Shown here one piece after another: positions 39,268-52,130 of a stretch of 64,000 nt of DNA. Position numbers and translations under genes: made by a program. Every line of letters starts with the position of its first letter. Position 1 is the first letter of the stretch. The DNA is from Nymphaea colorata (taxonomy: Eukaryota; Streptophyta; Magnoliopsida; Nymphaeales; Nymphaeaceae): contig NC_045138.2 of NCBI RefSeq assembly GCF_008831285.2, positions 28,801,934 to 28,865,933 on the forward strand, given 5' to 3'. The notes beneath the pieces were generated by a model. It made no database searches and had not been told where the DNA came from. It was given only the letters and a program-made list of their open reading frames with translations.

Positions 39268-40963
39268 ATTGAGCAAATGGAAAAATTGTCTGATGATGCC
39301 AAAAGGAGATCCTTGGATCACAAGCCCGATCAGTCACTGGCAGAGAAGTTCAAGTAAGCTCTGTCTCAATTTACACATCTTAGATTATCTTGCGTCATGT
39401 TCAAATACTTTCTGGTTTCTAGGCCATTGGGCCTCTCCATTTTTCTATGTCATTCATTTGGCATCATGTTGGCAGTCTTGCATCAGATCGTTCTGGAAAG
39501 GCAGCTATACAACGGAAACAGGTCCATACTCCATTGCTAACTTGGCCTGGGAGTTATAGTTATTTTTATGACATTCCAACTTGATACCATCCTTTTTTGT
39601 TATTGAAACTTCATTCATATGGTGCAAAATTCGTTTGAATGTAAGCCACATGCCAGCAAAGCAAAGGATGCTTCTTTTGCATTGAATGAAGAGAACTCCA
39701 TTCCTCACACCTGCCAGGAGGGCAATGTGGCAACTTCAGCAATTGTGCCATTAGGTGTGTATACTTGCTAATTTTATGATAATGCTCAGCTATTTCAGCT
39801 AGCTCTTACCGTGGATTGGTATACGTATGGTTGTCATGGTATTAAAAAAATTTAGTACAATGTTTTATCATTTGAATTAAGGAAATGAATGTGCAAATGT
39901 GTGCTTAAAGGTGTAGAAGTGATCTTTCTGCATATTTGACTCTCATATACTTTTTATAGCATTTTTCTTGATTTTTATGTGAAAACTGCTAATCAGTTTG
40001 GTACAAGTTCTTGTATCTAAAGATTTGCAAAAGATATTCCTGGAAATAGAAGCTGCAAAGCACGTATTTTTCTCTTTGGCAAACATTCACTAATGGGTTC
40101 ATGTATTACGATGTCCAAGTAAGGTTGTTTAGTTGTCTAAGTAGCTTTTTGAAGACCAATAGTATCAAAGCTAGTGATGCTTATTCACTGGTCACAGCAT
40201 GGTTGTAGAAGCTTGTTGTAGCTACATTCCATTTTCTTTTATTTCTGTGTTATGTATTTGTATTGTAAGGAAGGATATGGTATAAGTATTTGTTCTATGT
40301 TATATCTAGCTTCTTGCATTTTTTTACTGGGCAAGAGAATATTGCATTTCTGGCAGTGTCATAGATGAGCTAGACCTGATTCCTGTTGTGTGGAGCTGAT
40401 GCGTATACAAGCCATTTTCAACTTTACTTCTCCTTGCAAACTATGCTTTCTCTTGGTGCTTATTTTCTACAGTTATACATGTTCTGGGTGTAAATGTGGG
40501 TCTCATGGTTCTTTGATTAAGATAAAAGATTGTACAATGAAATTTTTTTTTAAATTTGCTGTGATTAATATGTGCTTGCTGTACCGTCTGAACCTTTTTG
40601 GTTCTGTTTGTGCATGATGAGTAGCACTTATCTCTTCATACTGCTTTTACTAGGTGACAAAATTCCAGATCTCTCTGAGTTGGAGTTTGAGGCTAGGTCT
40701 GCAAAAGATGGGGCATGGTAAGTAGCCAGATGGCTTGGATCCTCTCCTCTTTCCTTGTCTTTTGATGCTGCAGGCATAATTTATGTGGGATCAAGAAGTA
40801 TAGCATCTTACTCCATTCTAGTGTATCATGATCACTGTATTCTTCACGCTTTCTAGATTCTATGTCACATGGGTGCAGGTACAGTAAGGGTTTGGGCGTG
40901 GACCATGGTGGTACTGGTTCAGACAAGCCATTTTTGGAAATTGTGATTAATGGGGGTATGGCA

Positions 40964-40998
<35 letters not shown>

Positions 40999-42717
40999 CA
41001 ATGTTGTAAAAAACGTATCGTAAGCCGTATCGGTCTGGCTTTAAGATATGCTATGTCATAACATATCGTAACTGTATTGCATTTTAAAAAAAAAAAATCA
41101 TAAAAAATAGAAAAAAATCCGAAAAAAATCAGAAAAAATCAAGAATAATATGTTCTTCATAAAAGAACATATTTTCCAAAAGGATAGGCTTATTATTACT
41201 ATAAAGTTATGGTTCATTACTTCGTCATTCATAAACATCAAAATTCATAACAATATGTCAATATCAATCTAGAAAGCGCAACAAGGAACATAACATATCA
41301 TAATTGTATCGTATGATACGGTGCTTGTATCATACGATACGTGCGATACAGGCACGATACACCACCTGTTTAAGATACAGGTGGTGTATCGTATCACATT
41401 TTTGAAACACGACGATACGTACAACACTGTATAAAACAATCCACAAGAAAGTCAAAATTAAAGCAAAAATGAAAGGAAAATACAGAAGGAAAGAGAAAAA
41501 TCAAAATTGAAGTAAAAAAGGAAGGGAAATATAGGCCTGTTATCTCTTTTTCAAGTTTGAAATATTAGCTTTTAAGTTTCAAAACATACATTGTACCCAT
41601 TCGTACCCACGTGTTAACATAGGTACTTGCATCTTTCACATGTACCCATGTGACATAGTCTAGATTTTATGTGCTTATGCCCATTTGTAAAACAAAAATC
41701 CATATCCTGTCCCTTCATAATCTGTCTTCATGCTAAATTATATTCATCTTATTTGTTGTACTATTACATTTAAAAGCCTAATATGACGAAATAAGCAATT
41801 GGAAAAAATTCATGAGATGTTCATCTTTTGTAATGTTCATAGAAGAAACAGATTTCACAGACGAAGAATGAAGGGACTCTGGTGTCCAGTCACGTCATCT
41901 CAATGTCAATATGCAAATACCAAGTGCAGTATCTTCTGCTTCAAGGGAGAAATGAAAGCCGTGGACTTACTTAATTATGGATGGCATGTTTTCTTGAAGA
42001 AGAATAGTACTTTATCCTATTCTGCAGAAGTCATGCTGACTTTATAGTTAAAAGCATTTTCAGGCCCTCTCCTAGGCACTTGGTGGTGGCCTAAACATGT
42101 GGACTGAATCAAATATTTACACAATGAGCAAACCATTCTCAAAATAAGACTGAATTTTCTCTTTCCCTCCCTTTGGATTGTGCTGAGGTAGAGAGCATGA
42201 TCCAAAAAATGGAAAAAATAAATAAAAGGGGGAGAGAAAAAGAGGTCTGAAAAACCAGTTCGAAGATGAGACTAGTTGAACCCATTCCGGATGTGTGTCA
42301 TAGCCACAAATAAATATTGTTCTCAAGTTATTTATAGCCTGGTTTTTTTCGAATATTCTTTGGGAAAGTTGTTTCTCTGGAGAAAACCTCGACATTTTTT
42401 TTTAAAATATACAAATCCTAAAATCTAATAAGTAGGAAGACGTAAAAAATACTAGTAAAATGGTAATGTGACTATAAATATTAACTTAAGTTTCATTTAC
42501 CTAAATGACATCATTAATCCAACCAAACCAAAAGGAACATGGGTTTTAAAGGATTAGAAAGACAAATTTATAGTTTAATCCATGATGATATTAACACTAA
42601 AAAGGAGAAAACTAAAAAAATTGCTAAATGTGCATTAAATTTATTTTCACACTTTTTGATAAAAATCTGTCTTGCCCATGTTTTTTTTTTCTTGTTTTTC
42701 TCTTTTATAATGTTAAT

Positions 42718-42766
<49 letters not shown>

Positions 42767-45309
42767 CTCTAAATTTTTACCCTTTTAGATCTATCTTCCA
42801 GTGTACTGATCAAGGTGGAGATTTTTCAAACACACACCACCCCCTCAAAAACCCTCAACCCAACCCATATGACATGTATAACACTTTCTTGTATATTACT
42901 GCTAAAATTGCTCAATGGGAAGGATTTTTTTTTTGGCTTCCCCTTTCTCTTGTAGGCAGTGTTTGTTTTGTGAAACTCTCTGTTTGAATTTTTTCTTGTG
43001 GGTTTGGCAGGTATGACGTAGCAATGTTTCTTGCACACAGAGTACTTGATTCTGGTGAACCGGTGAGGAGTCCAACCCAGATGTCTTTTTTATAAAAAAT
43101 GTACCTATGTTCATTTTCCTTTATCTTCTCTGCTTCGTGGATTGCTTCTGAGCTAAGCCACTTCTCAAACCAAGAGGAATAAAGGGAAAAGACAAGGTTT
43201 TTCAGTTGTACCTACTTATGATATGAAAACCATTTTGCTTTTTTTGGTTCCAGGCTTTGAATTTCATACTATTTGAGCTTATGAAAGTGATACTTTTTTT
43301 GCTTGGGTAGGTAGTATTTACTAGCTTTTTTATGTTCTTTTTTCCAGAAATGTGTTGGAGACAAATACAATAATTTTATATTTGTAGATAGTGCATCTGT
43401 GAGTTTGAAATTTAAAGAACCACTTCGAATGCCTGTTTCTGATTCTAGGTCTGTTTAGGTTGAGTGGAGTAGGCATTCTGAGTTAGAAGTGAGGCACTAA
43501 TTTAGGTGTCTGGGAAGAGTAGAGGCCAGAAGACAACTGTTCCATTTAGCTTCGATGAAGTAGAGAATTTGTAATGAGTAGGCCAAAATCAGCATTACTG
43601 CCAGTACAGCACTTTGTACTCCACCAAAAGGTTGGTGGTCCCACATTGCAAGCAGTACATAATTCTTAATAGATTTGTGGTGCCCGGGGCCATGCTTATC
43701 AGCTGTAGGCACTAGACAGTAGCAGAGCTACATTATGGTTGGTGTAGGCCACCGCCAACACCAGCCCTTCAAAAATCTCAAACCCCATAGCATTGAAGGT
43801 AGACCTAGCTTCAGTCACATGCGATGCCCACACCAGACTCGGGTCAGCAACTCAAAGTACCCCTCAGCCAAAAGTCCTAGTTTGTCTAAATTGAAGGCTT
43901 GACTAAGTTATACGTGGATTCTAGTGTAAAGACAAATTCCAAGATAGTATATGACATGGTCAACATAGATGCATTGGTAGACATATGAGAACCGACTGTG
44001 ATAGAAAAGCAGATTAGTAATTCAACTCCTAATTCATGATGCAAGGCTTTACAATGATAGAACTTTTAATGCGAGGCACAAGAATGATTGATCTACACCG
44101 TAATGGAACTTTAAGCTTCAATAACATCGACAAACAAGGATTTGCCTGACTAAAGAAACTGTCCTGGAAGGTTCAATTTCTGCCACTGGCTGTAGACTGC
44201 GTGTGGGGAATTATTGGAGCAATCTTCCCTATCTAGTGAAACTGTGGAAATACTGGTTTCTTATGCGGAAAATTGCTTCAATACTGAAAATAGCTGTGCT
44301 TATGTTTCACTCTAAGTCTAAGGTCTCCTGCTAAGAATGAACATGCTTGTTTTTTCTGTACCAAACGTTTGCTGGGAATTTATATTGATGAAATTCGTTT
44401 CTGATACTAAACTGCTGCTTGTGATGCCTGTCACATAGCTGTGGAATTGCTATTAACCGTGGATCAGCCATATGGCAGTGCATTCATTCCTCGTCGACCC
44501 TTGTACACACTACACACCATTTATCATATAAACCTGGCGAAAGCTTCCTACGTTGGAAAATTTAGGTGTCCATCATTAAGTTGTGCCATAAGATATTATT
44601 TTAAATTTTTAATACTGAATTTGTTCATGGTTGCATATCCTGTTGACTGGCAATTTCCTCTTAAGAATTAATGCATTAACGGTTTGGAATGTTTTGTAGA
44701 CTATTTCAGCAAATATGAGCCAATATGGTGCAGGAAGTACGTGTAAGATTTGCTGGATTTGGTGCTGTTGAGGATGAGTGGGTCAACGTCAAAAGGGCTG
44801 TCCGGCAGCGTTCACTTCCACTGGAACCTTCTGAATGTACGAGGGTCAAGCCTGGGGATCTTGTTCTCTGTTTTCGGGTAAACTTTTTACAAGAGAATAG
44901 AAAAGCAAGATCTTTTTTTTCTGAAAGCTGTGAACGTCCTCTGATTTTAGGCGTCTTTTTAGGAAGGGAAAGAGCAAGCGCTCTACTTTGATGCTCATGT
45001 TGTCGAAGTTGAGAAGAGGCGCCATGATATAAGGGGTTGTAGGTGCTGTTTCCTGGTTCACTATGTACATGACAAAACAATGGTAAGCAATTTAGTCTTT
45101 CAGGATGACGATAAAGGCCTTAGGTGCTCAGTTTCGTACCATTCTATGTTTGCATCTCACTCCTGCTGGAAGCTTAAAAATTTGCCATTCCACTTCTGGT
45201 TTTGTTAACATGGTTAACTGTTATTTTGTAATGACAGGAGAAGGTTTCCTTGAGACGATTATGTAGCCGGCCTACAGTGCCTGCCGACCCAGGTCTAGGC
45301 CAGGTCTGA
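39268..45309 (+). CDS. SHH: SAWADEE-domain protein, SHH-like (5' end unresolved)
   Basis: Exons 39268-39353, 39476-39521, 39646-39754, 40654-40717, 43011-43062, 44734-44877, 44963-45082 and 45238-45309 join in phase to 230 codons plus stop. The first two exons read like the start of an SHH homeodomain ([26 protein letters not shown]). The rest is a complete SAWADEE domain ([56 protein letters not shown], then the CRC and H zinc-binding region). In Arabidopsis, SHH1 reads H3K9me/K4me0 and recruits Pol IV for RNA-directed DNA methylation; SHH2 is its close relative. I found neither the starting exon nor a clean WFQNRR third helix. TGGTGCAAAATTCG at 39619-39632 may be its remnant. The 39521 donor (GTCCAT) is weak. 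SHH1 versus SHH2 is undecided. Confidence 0.75.
40966..40994. repeat. TA microsatellite
   Basis: About 14 TA repeats abut the left target duplication of the adjoining MITE. Confidence 0.85.
40999..41429. mobile_element. hAT-type MITE in a SAWADEE-gene intron
   Basis: A 431-bp element is flanked by an exact 8-bp direct repeat, TATAAAAC, at 40991-40998 and 41430-41437. Eight-base duplications mark hAT insertions. The ends are CAATGTTGTA and the complement of CAGTGTTGTA, matching the CA...TG termini of hAT elements, with sub-terminal CGTATCG motifs on both sides. The interior contains nested inverted repeats built from ATCGTATGATACG-like and GATACACCACCTGT-like units, so it can fold strongly. 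It has no coding capacity and must have been mobilised in trans. Confidence 0.8.
42723..42762. repeat. AT microsatellite
   Basis: About 20 uninterrupted AT repeats in the SAWADEE-gene intron before exon 43011. Confidence 0.9.
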
Positions 45310-46918
45310 ATATTCATTTGAATCTCACGTTTTGTTAGTTTTGGTGGCTCTCTTTTACTTTCCTGCTGCAGTAACTGCTCCATGCTTGTACTTTGCCGAG
45401 TCATGAGAAGTATAATGGAGCCTTATGCATACATTAGGAGGACATTGGACATTCATGAAAACTGACGTCCTGCATAGAATGCTGTAGTCCTACCAATGGA
45501 GGTTTGTGCCTCTAGTAAAAGGCAAGAGTTAGACTAGGGTGGGTGAACGTTTATTGAGAGAGCACCACCATAGAAACCTAGTTTTGAGACTTGATCTAAG
45601 ATATCGAACTTCCGAGAACGTTCCCTCTTAAAGCTGTAGAGTGCCAACTGTCCATGCCAAAACGTTGGTACTGTCGAACCACTATCAAAAGGTGAAACCA
45701 GCGCAGTAAAAATTCACAAGTATAGAAAGATCAGATCATCCGGTAACCTGATAAAATTTTCTAAGTGTTCGAGGTTTGATGTTTGTTGGCAAACTAACAG
45801 ACCAAACAGGCTCACAAGAGCACCTGATCCTACTGCCGCTGCATTCTACAGCAAACGACATGTTCAATTAAACAAAAGCAGGAACGAGAGAGAACAATCA
45901 AGAAGAAAAAGACTGCCATCAAGAATCTCCCATAGAGTGGACGGTTCATCTTATTGAGATTCTTTTTTAAGCTTTGACATGTCTGAAAAGGTTTAATGAT
46001 TTCCAGTCAACCTCGGAGCATACCCCACTTTGAACATGACCTTTGATTTCTAAGCCAGATGATTGGACTTCTCATTGCATGCCCACGTTCACGAGTAACC
46101 TCAAATGACATGCATCAACTAGAAAGGAATCCTTTTCCAAATTGCTTCATACCCCGGATGTTCAACAGAACCTTAAAACCGTATATCAGCGATCCTCGCC
46201 AATGCGGATTTAACTGGTCTGACAAAAGCACCAACGCACCCTAAGATAAGGAAGCCTCAGGAAACAACCCTGCCATTTCTGATTGGTCACGATCTACAGA
46301 AAACGAAGGCATGAACCAATGTTTATCAACTAAGGAGAATGAGTTCGTGTTTAACATTGGTGATCTCCATTTGTTTGCGTACATCGCCATAGCTATTCAC
46401 AAGAACACTCCAACTTTCTGAAGAATGATGTTCAAACTTTCTCTGGAAGATGTCACGAAGAAATTATTTTAGTTTTCTCGGCATCGAAGCTCCAACTGAC
46501 ATGCTGTTGAAAAAAGGTAGCGCATCAGCACGCGGTTCCTCACATTGCTCCGCAACCACGTAGAGTGCAAGTTTATGCTCATTCATAACCCAATCAGACG
46601 AGATATCTCTTGCTAAAGAATTCTTATTGAAAAGCTATACAGAGAACAATAAGATCATATCTCATTTGATATTCGTGGATCGCAGTTCTTAGACCAGGGG
46701 CATCAGATATGCTTGGTACTATTGCACAAGGTGAGAAGCAGGACATAATCTGATAATAGGCGTAAGCTGCAAACTCACACGTCAAAAAATTTCTCTGCTC
46801 CAGATCAAAAAGAGAGCCGCATGCCTGCAGGTAAGGAAGAATGACGCCAAAAAGACTCGATGCACGAGGAAGGATGTCTTCAATGGTGCATCGGGCAGCT
46901 TTCCACCATAATACACGT
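45310..46918. other. Spacer between two convergent 3' ends
   Basis: The SAWADEE gene ends from the left and the MLK gene from the right. The 1.6 kb should hold both 3' UTRs. I see no other gene. Confidence 0.6.
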
Positions 46919-49743
46919 TCAAGAGACAGTTCGGCCATAGCAAATGGATCCAATGTAGAGATTTTTCGCCCACTTTTCCTGTGAAATAAGACGGAGAAAC
47001 ATATATTGCAAATCAGATCACCGAAAAAGAAGGCAGGTATAGGAAAAGGGGCGGGAAGAAAGTATGAACCTTGACGTGTGTACTAGGAAATGCAGATGTC
47101 CTCAGTGTTTCCTGTGTTTCATCATTAAGCTTTCTTCTGGGTATGCTCAATACCAAAGCAGTTTGATCACATGTTGCTGCAGTTGCAGTTATTCGATAAC
47201 CACTATCCCACCTCCGATGTATGCCTTCACTAGGATACAGAAAATCAAGTTCCACAACCTAGCGTGTTTATCAAGTAACCTGGTTAGTCTGAGAATTAAG
47301 ACATAATTCAAAAGAGTGAGGCGGGAAGGAGAGACGACACTGCAAAATAAATATACATACCTGGTCAGAAAAGGGTGCATTACGAGACATAACAACTGCC
47401 CATCTACTCCCAGCAGTGGCCATTGAGGTGACGAAGAAACCTTCCCTCCACTTTTTGTTGATCCATTTGTAAGGAAATGAATCACTAACCTTATAAGATT
47501 GCTGTGCATATGGGGTACCTGCATTAGAATGCAATTGCATGAGCAAAATAGATTTGGGACGCACGTTGACGTCTAGTCTCAGATAAACAAAGATTAGTAG
47601 ATTACCTTTTGACATTACTACTAAAGAGTTTCCATTGTTTGCACCTGCGACTGCACTAATATAATAGTTTTTCTCCCACTGTTCCACGATCCATTCCTTC
47701 AAAAGTACCAAGGAAATGTCAATTACCAATAGTAAGCACTTCAAAAGTCAAAAAAGGAAAGTCAAAACCAGCAACAGGGAACCTTGTGAAGAAAACATTT
47801 CGACATTTTATAAACTTGGGATGTAAAAGCAGTGCCAGCATCCATGATAAGTGCCCACAGATTTGTACAAGATGCTACACTGCTGATAAATAACCCATCT
47901 TGATTCCCTTTCTCAATGTGCTGTGCAAGCCTTCCATCTGCAACATTATAATGGTACCTAAGGGACGGCAAGAACAAGGAACTTTTTCATTAACAAGGTC
48001 AAGAAAATCTTTGTAAAATGTGGATAGTTAAAGAACCAAATCAATAAAAACCAAAGCACATACCGCTGCTTCATTGGCCTCCTTGCATTATAAACACTAA
48101 TCCATTGCGTTGCAGGCACCCCCATACGGATCTTCTTCTTCGGTTGTTCGTCATCATCTTCCTCGATTGTAATGCGCCCTCTCTTTTGTCCAACAGGGTA
48201 CATAAGCTTTACATTTGTGATAATGCATTAGACAAATTTCAAAATGGAGAACACAAAACAGGCTAGAAATGGAAGTTTCACAAAAGATACCTTTTCTGCC
48301 CCATCTGTGTTTATTGGTCTTATGGCTGGACTTGGACCAAGTATCTCATCAAAGAGAGAGATATACATAGTATAGTTGGGCTCCTCATCAAACTTCAGGT
48401 TTACCACATGTTCAAGAAACTGCCTGAATGGCTGCGGACAAAAGCAACAAAGAGCCTCTGGAGATGTAGCCATCTTCTTCTTGCAAACCAAGAAACTCTT
48501 GTTCTCACCCTGTAAACAATAAAAAAGTGTATGAATTAGATCAAAAGTGAAAAGGACAGACTGCCTTCAGTAGCAGTGAAAAGAGCTCCAGATTCCAATA
48601 ATGTGGTTACTTATGCAAAACCCTTTTTTCTTTAAGTAGCCATAATACTCGAAAGTCACAAGTCCATGTTTGAAAATCAAGAACATGCAGGGCAGTTCAT
48701 ACAACAGAGATGGATCCCTCTCACAATGAAACCACTTCTACTGTGCAGCCATTGGCCAAAGTTCATGTCCTTTACTCAAACAAATGTACATGAAGGAGCA
48801 CAAAATATAAAACTGCAATGCCATATGAAGACACGTAATTGAGGAGAAGAAAAGACCAACCTGATACCCTTGCCAAGGCAGGCGGCCACGTAAAAGAAAT
48901 ATGAGAGTGTAGGCAAGTGATTCCAAATCATCTCTTCTACTGCCAGTTCTTCCTAGGTGTGCGTGCACACTAGCATAGCGCACGGTTCCCCTGCATACAT
49001 TTCAAGCAATTAATCAGGTGCCAAAATAGCATGTTCAAGTGATCATGCATGCAAAACCTTTAAACAAGACAAAAATAACATCACAAAGACACGTTTTCAA
49101 CTAAACAATGGATGCTGAATTTACCTGAAGACATCTGGCCTTTGATCATATTCAACATGCTGACAAGTCGAACTTTCACGCCATCTAGTGGCTGGAAAAT
49201 AATGAAGAAAATAAGAAAGTTGAATTCTTTCCACATAAGCAGAAGTACCATCCATATATAAGCAATAAACATGACTTACCTAACCCAAGATCAACGAGGA
49301 ATAATTTTTTCTCTTCAGGTGTACCAGGTGGGCCAAGCAAGAAATTTTCAGGCTTTACATCCCCATGCACATATCTACAAAAGAACAAAATAAACAAATA
49401 GAACTTTGATGAATTAGACTGTCTTTGATACATAAAATTGAATTTGATGACTCGCAACAAGGAACAATGATGTAGACAAGATAAACTACATGCAGTAACA
49501 ACTGGGAATTGCATGACAATAAAATATGTCCTTGATTTTACAATCAGAAAGATTATTGTAGGCAACCATGAAAAAAATATAATTATGCAAAACAAAATAA
49601 TGGGATTAAAATTGCTAGGACATGTGGATGTTCCACCCAAATGAACTGAGATGTAGATACACCATTGTGTTTGGATGTTCATCTTTGCTGTATATACATT
49701 TCACAACCTAATTCAATCACATATACCCCCCTCTCTGTCTCCC

Positions 49744-49787
<44 letters not shown>

Positions 49788-52130
49788 GCACGTATGTATC
49801 TGTCATAGTAAGTGTGTGTGTGCGCCTCAGCACATACCATACTCAGACAAAAGCCTGAGGGAACAACATTCCTAACAAATTAAAGCATACAGTAACTATG
49901 TACAAGAAAGCACTGTCATTATGCCACAGAACAGCAAATGAATAAACAAAACAGGGTAGCAAAAGCCATCTAACATATATGAGCAGAGAGATTAGAGGAT
50001 AGATGATCTAACCCTCGATGGTGCATCTTCTCCAATATAGAGATTGCTTCCATAGCAATACAGGCCACCATTTCAGTAGACATTCTGCATTAAACACAAG
50101 AACAGGAGTCAAAAAATAAACTACACACGATAGGTGGATGAATCAGAACAAAATGTAAAAACATATCTGTTCAATTAGAAATTTAGAACTCACAGATGAG
50201 CATTGTTATTCCAAACATCCCATAGGCTTGGTCCCAATATATCCATCACCTACAAGATTTTTTCATATGAGCTTAACTTTAAAGTATAAAAAGGATTATA
50301 ATCCTGTTAAAAATGCAGGCTCCCAATTCATAGAGTGTCAATCAATGGATACCATCACATAGTAATCACCCTGGCGGCCTTTGTAGTGAACACGAGGAAC
50401 ACCATGACTGCCACCAAGTGCACTGCACAGACATAGGTCCATCAGGACACAAGAACAAAAAATTCATAAAAGTAGAAAGCAATAGCATATGACAATAAAA
50501 TGCTCAAATATGATTCAGAAAACAGATAAGAACTTACTTATAAACTTGCCACTCATATGGGGGGCCATAATTACACCCTTTGCTAGTTCTGTGTTCAAAC
50601 TTTAGAGCTACCTGCAATGCATAGAATCATGGAAAATTAAATTCAAATACTTAACAAAGCTTGCAGAAAATCAATATGCACAAAAGTTTTGTCAACTAGC
50701 GCATTAGATGGTAGCATAACATTACAGTACCTCTAGAGTACCAGCTGTTCGATCATTTGTATTTGGAGCAGATACACGGCGACCAACATATACTTGCCCA
50801 AAACCTCCTTTTCCCAACTTCCTTTCAATTTTGTAAACTGGCGAACCACCCACCTGAACCTGCAGCAGGATATGTAAAAATATCACTTTCCTTCCACATA
50901 AGAGGACGATCCTAATGCATACAACAACAATACGAAACACAGCAGAGAAAAGCTTCTGACATGAGTGAGTGAAGAAGTGTTTCTGACAACAGAGAATAAA
51001 GCGTCCATAAAGAAATAAAATGAGAAAAATTAAGTGAGAATCTCCCAGTCTCCAACTTCAGTCAGCGTAGAAAAGGACAAGTTAGACAGCTGAATTCGGA
51101 AGGGCAAGCCATAAAGTTGTGCATCAGACAAAGTGAACGACTGGATCTGATAATTAACAGATTTAATGGATTCATCTCATCTTGATTGCGAATAACCCTA
51201 CCGCCTCGTCGAATTAAAAACAAGAGACGCATAAACTTTCGTAAAAATACAAAATTCCAGCAACAAGCATTGAGCGATTAGTGGATCATGCAAACGTACG
51301 CAAGTAACAAGATACGATTATCCATACACTTTCTTTTTCCTTTTCCACTCGGAAGAAAAAAAAGATGGTTTTATTCAACAAGGACCAAAACAAAAAAAAA
51401 CGAAAGAAATGCTGAGCTATAAATATTATATTAAACTTGCACCGATGTTCAAAATAAGTGAGAAAAGATGAAAAATCATTAAAGTGCACAAATTCAGGCA
51501 GAAAATAGATACTAGTAAACAAAAACCATTCCCAATCGGATACCAAAGAGTGATAAGCCAACTGACAGCAAATAAAACAGACGGTCGATTAAAAAAAAAA
51601 CAAACAAAAACAAACTCTTAACCGGCTTCCTGATCACCAGTAACAACTAGAAGTATTCACGTAACCACGATCGAATGGCATTATCTTGTTTCGTACCGAG
51701 TCAGGAACCAAATTCAAGAGGGAATCTGATAACAAAGAGGAGGATGAGAAAGACTAACCCTTTCAGGAAGAGGAGCAGTGCTGCCCTCGTCTTCCGCCCC
51801 GGGGCCCTTATCTTCGCTTCTTGCGCCGCTGTTGTTATCCTCCATTCTCGCTTCCACCACGAAACCCTCCTCTCTGTTTTGCACCACCGCGTTCCCACCA
51901 GGACCGCACTTCTCCAAAGCCGCAGCAACCTGTCCTTGTATGCCCAAACCGGCCGCGTGGCCTCTGCCACTCGTACCTCCCGATCTCAGCCTTCCAACCG
52001 CTCCATTACTCTTGCCGCCTCGCCTCCTTCCTCCTCTCCCTCCAACCTGCTTTTCACCCGCCGCCTTATCGTTCAACTCGCCGGGCGGCTGTCCCCGGCC
52101 CTTGCGCACTCCACTACGCAGAACCGGCAT
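46919..52130 (-). CDS. MLK: MUT9-like kinase / photoregulatory kinase (casein kinase I family)
   Basis: Sixteen exons join perfectly in phase to 699 aa, a normal MLK length: 52130-51759, 50859-50731, 50611-50538, 50422-50353, 50249-50194, 50084-50013, 49374-49280, 49191-49125, 48990-48861, 48509-48291, 48206-48064, 47957-47783, 47696-47606, 47518-47361, 47258-47070 and 46978-46919. The start [12 protein letters not shown] is family-typical, followed by a Gly/Ala-rich N-terminus. The kinase begins [20 protein letters not shown] (about 132), with ATP-binding Lys171 (VALKFE), catalytic loop HGDVKPENF (about 261) and metal-binding DLG at 286-288 in place of DFG, as in plant CK1-like MLKs. A basic stretch (QPKKKIRMG) may be a nuclear signal. 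The conserved MLK C-terminal half follows, ending CYGRTVS. Plant MLK/PPK kinases phosphorylate histone H3 Thr3 and light-signalling factors. Its upstream neighbour is the DUF3531 gene, divergently oriented. Confidence 0.93.
49746..49786. repeat. TA microsatellite in an MLK intron
   Basis: About 20 TA repeats lie in the intron between exons 50084-50013 and 49374-49280. Confidence 0.9.
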
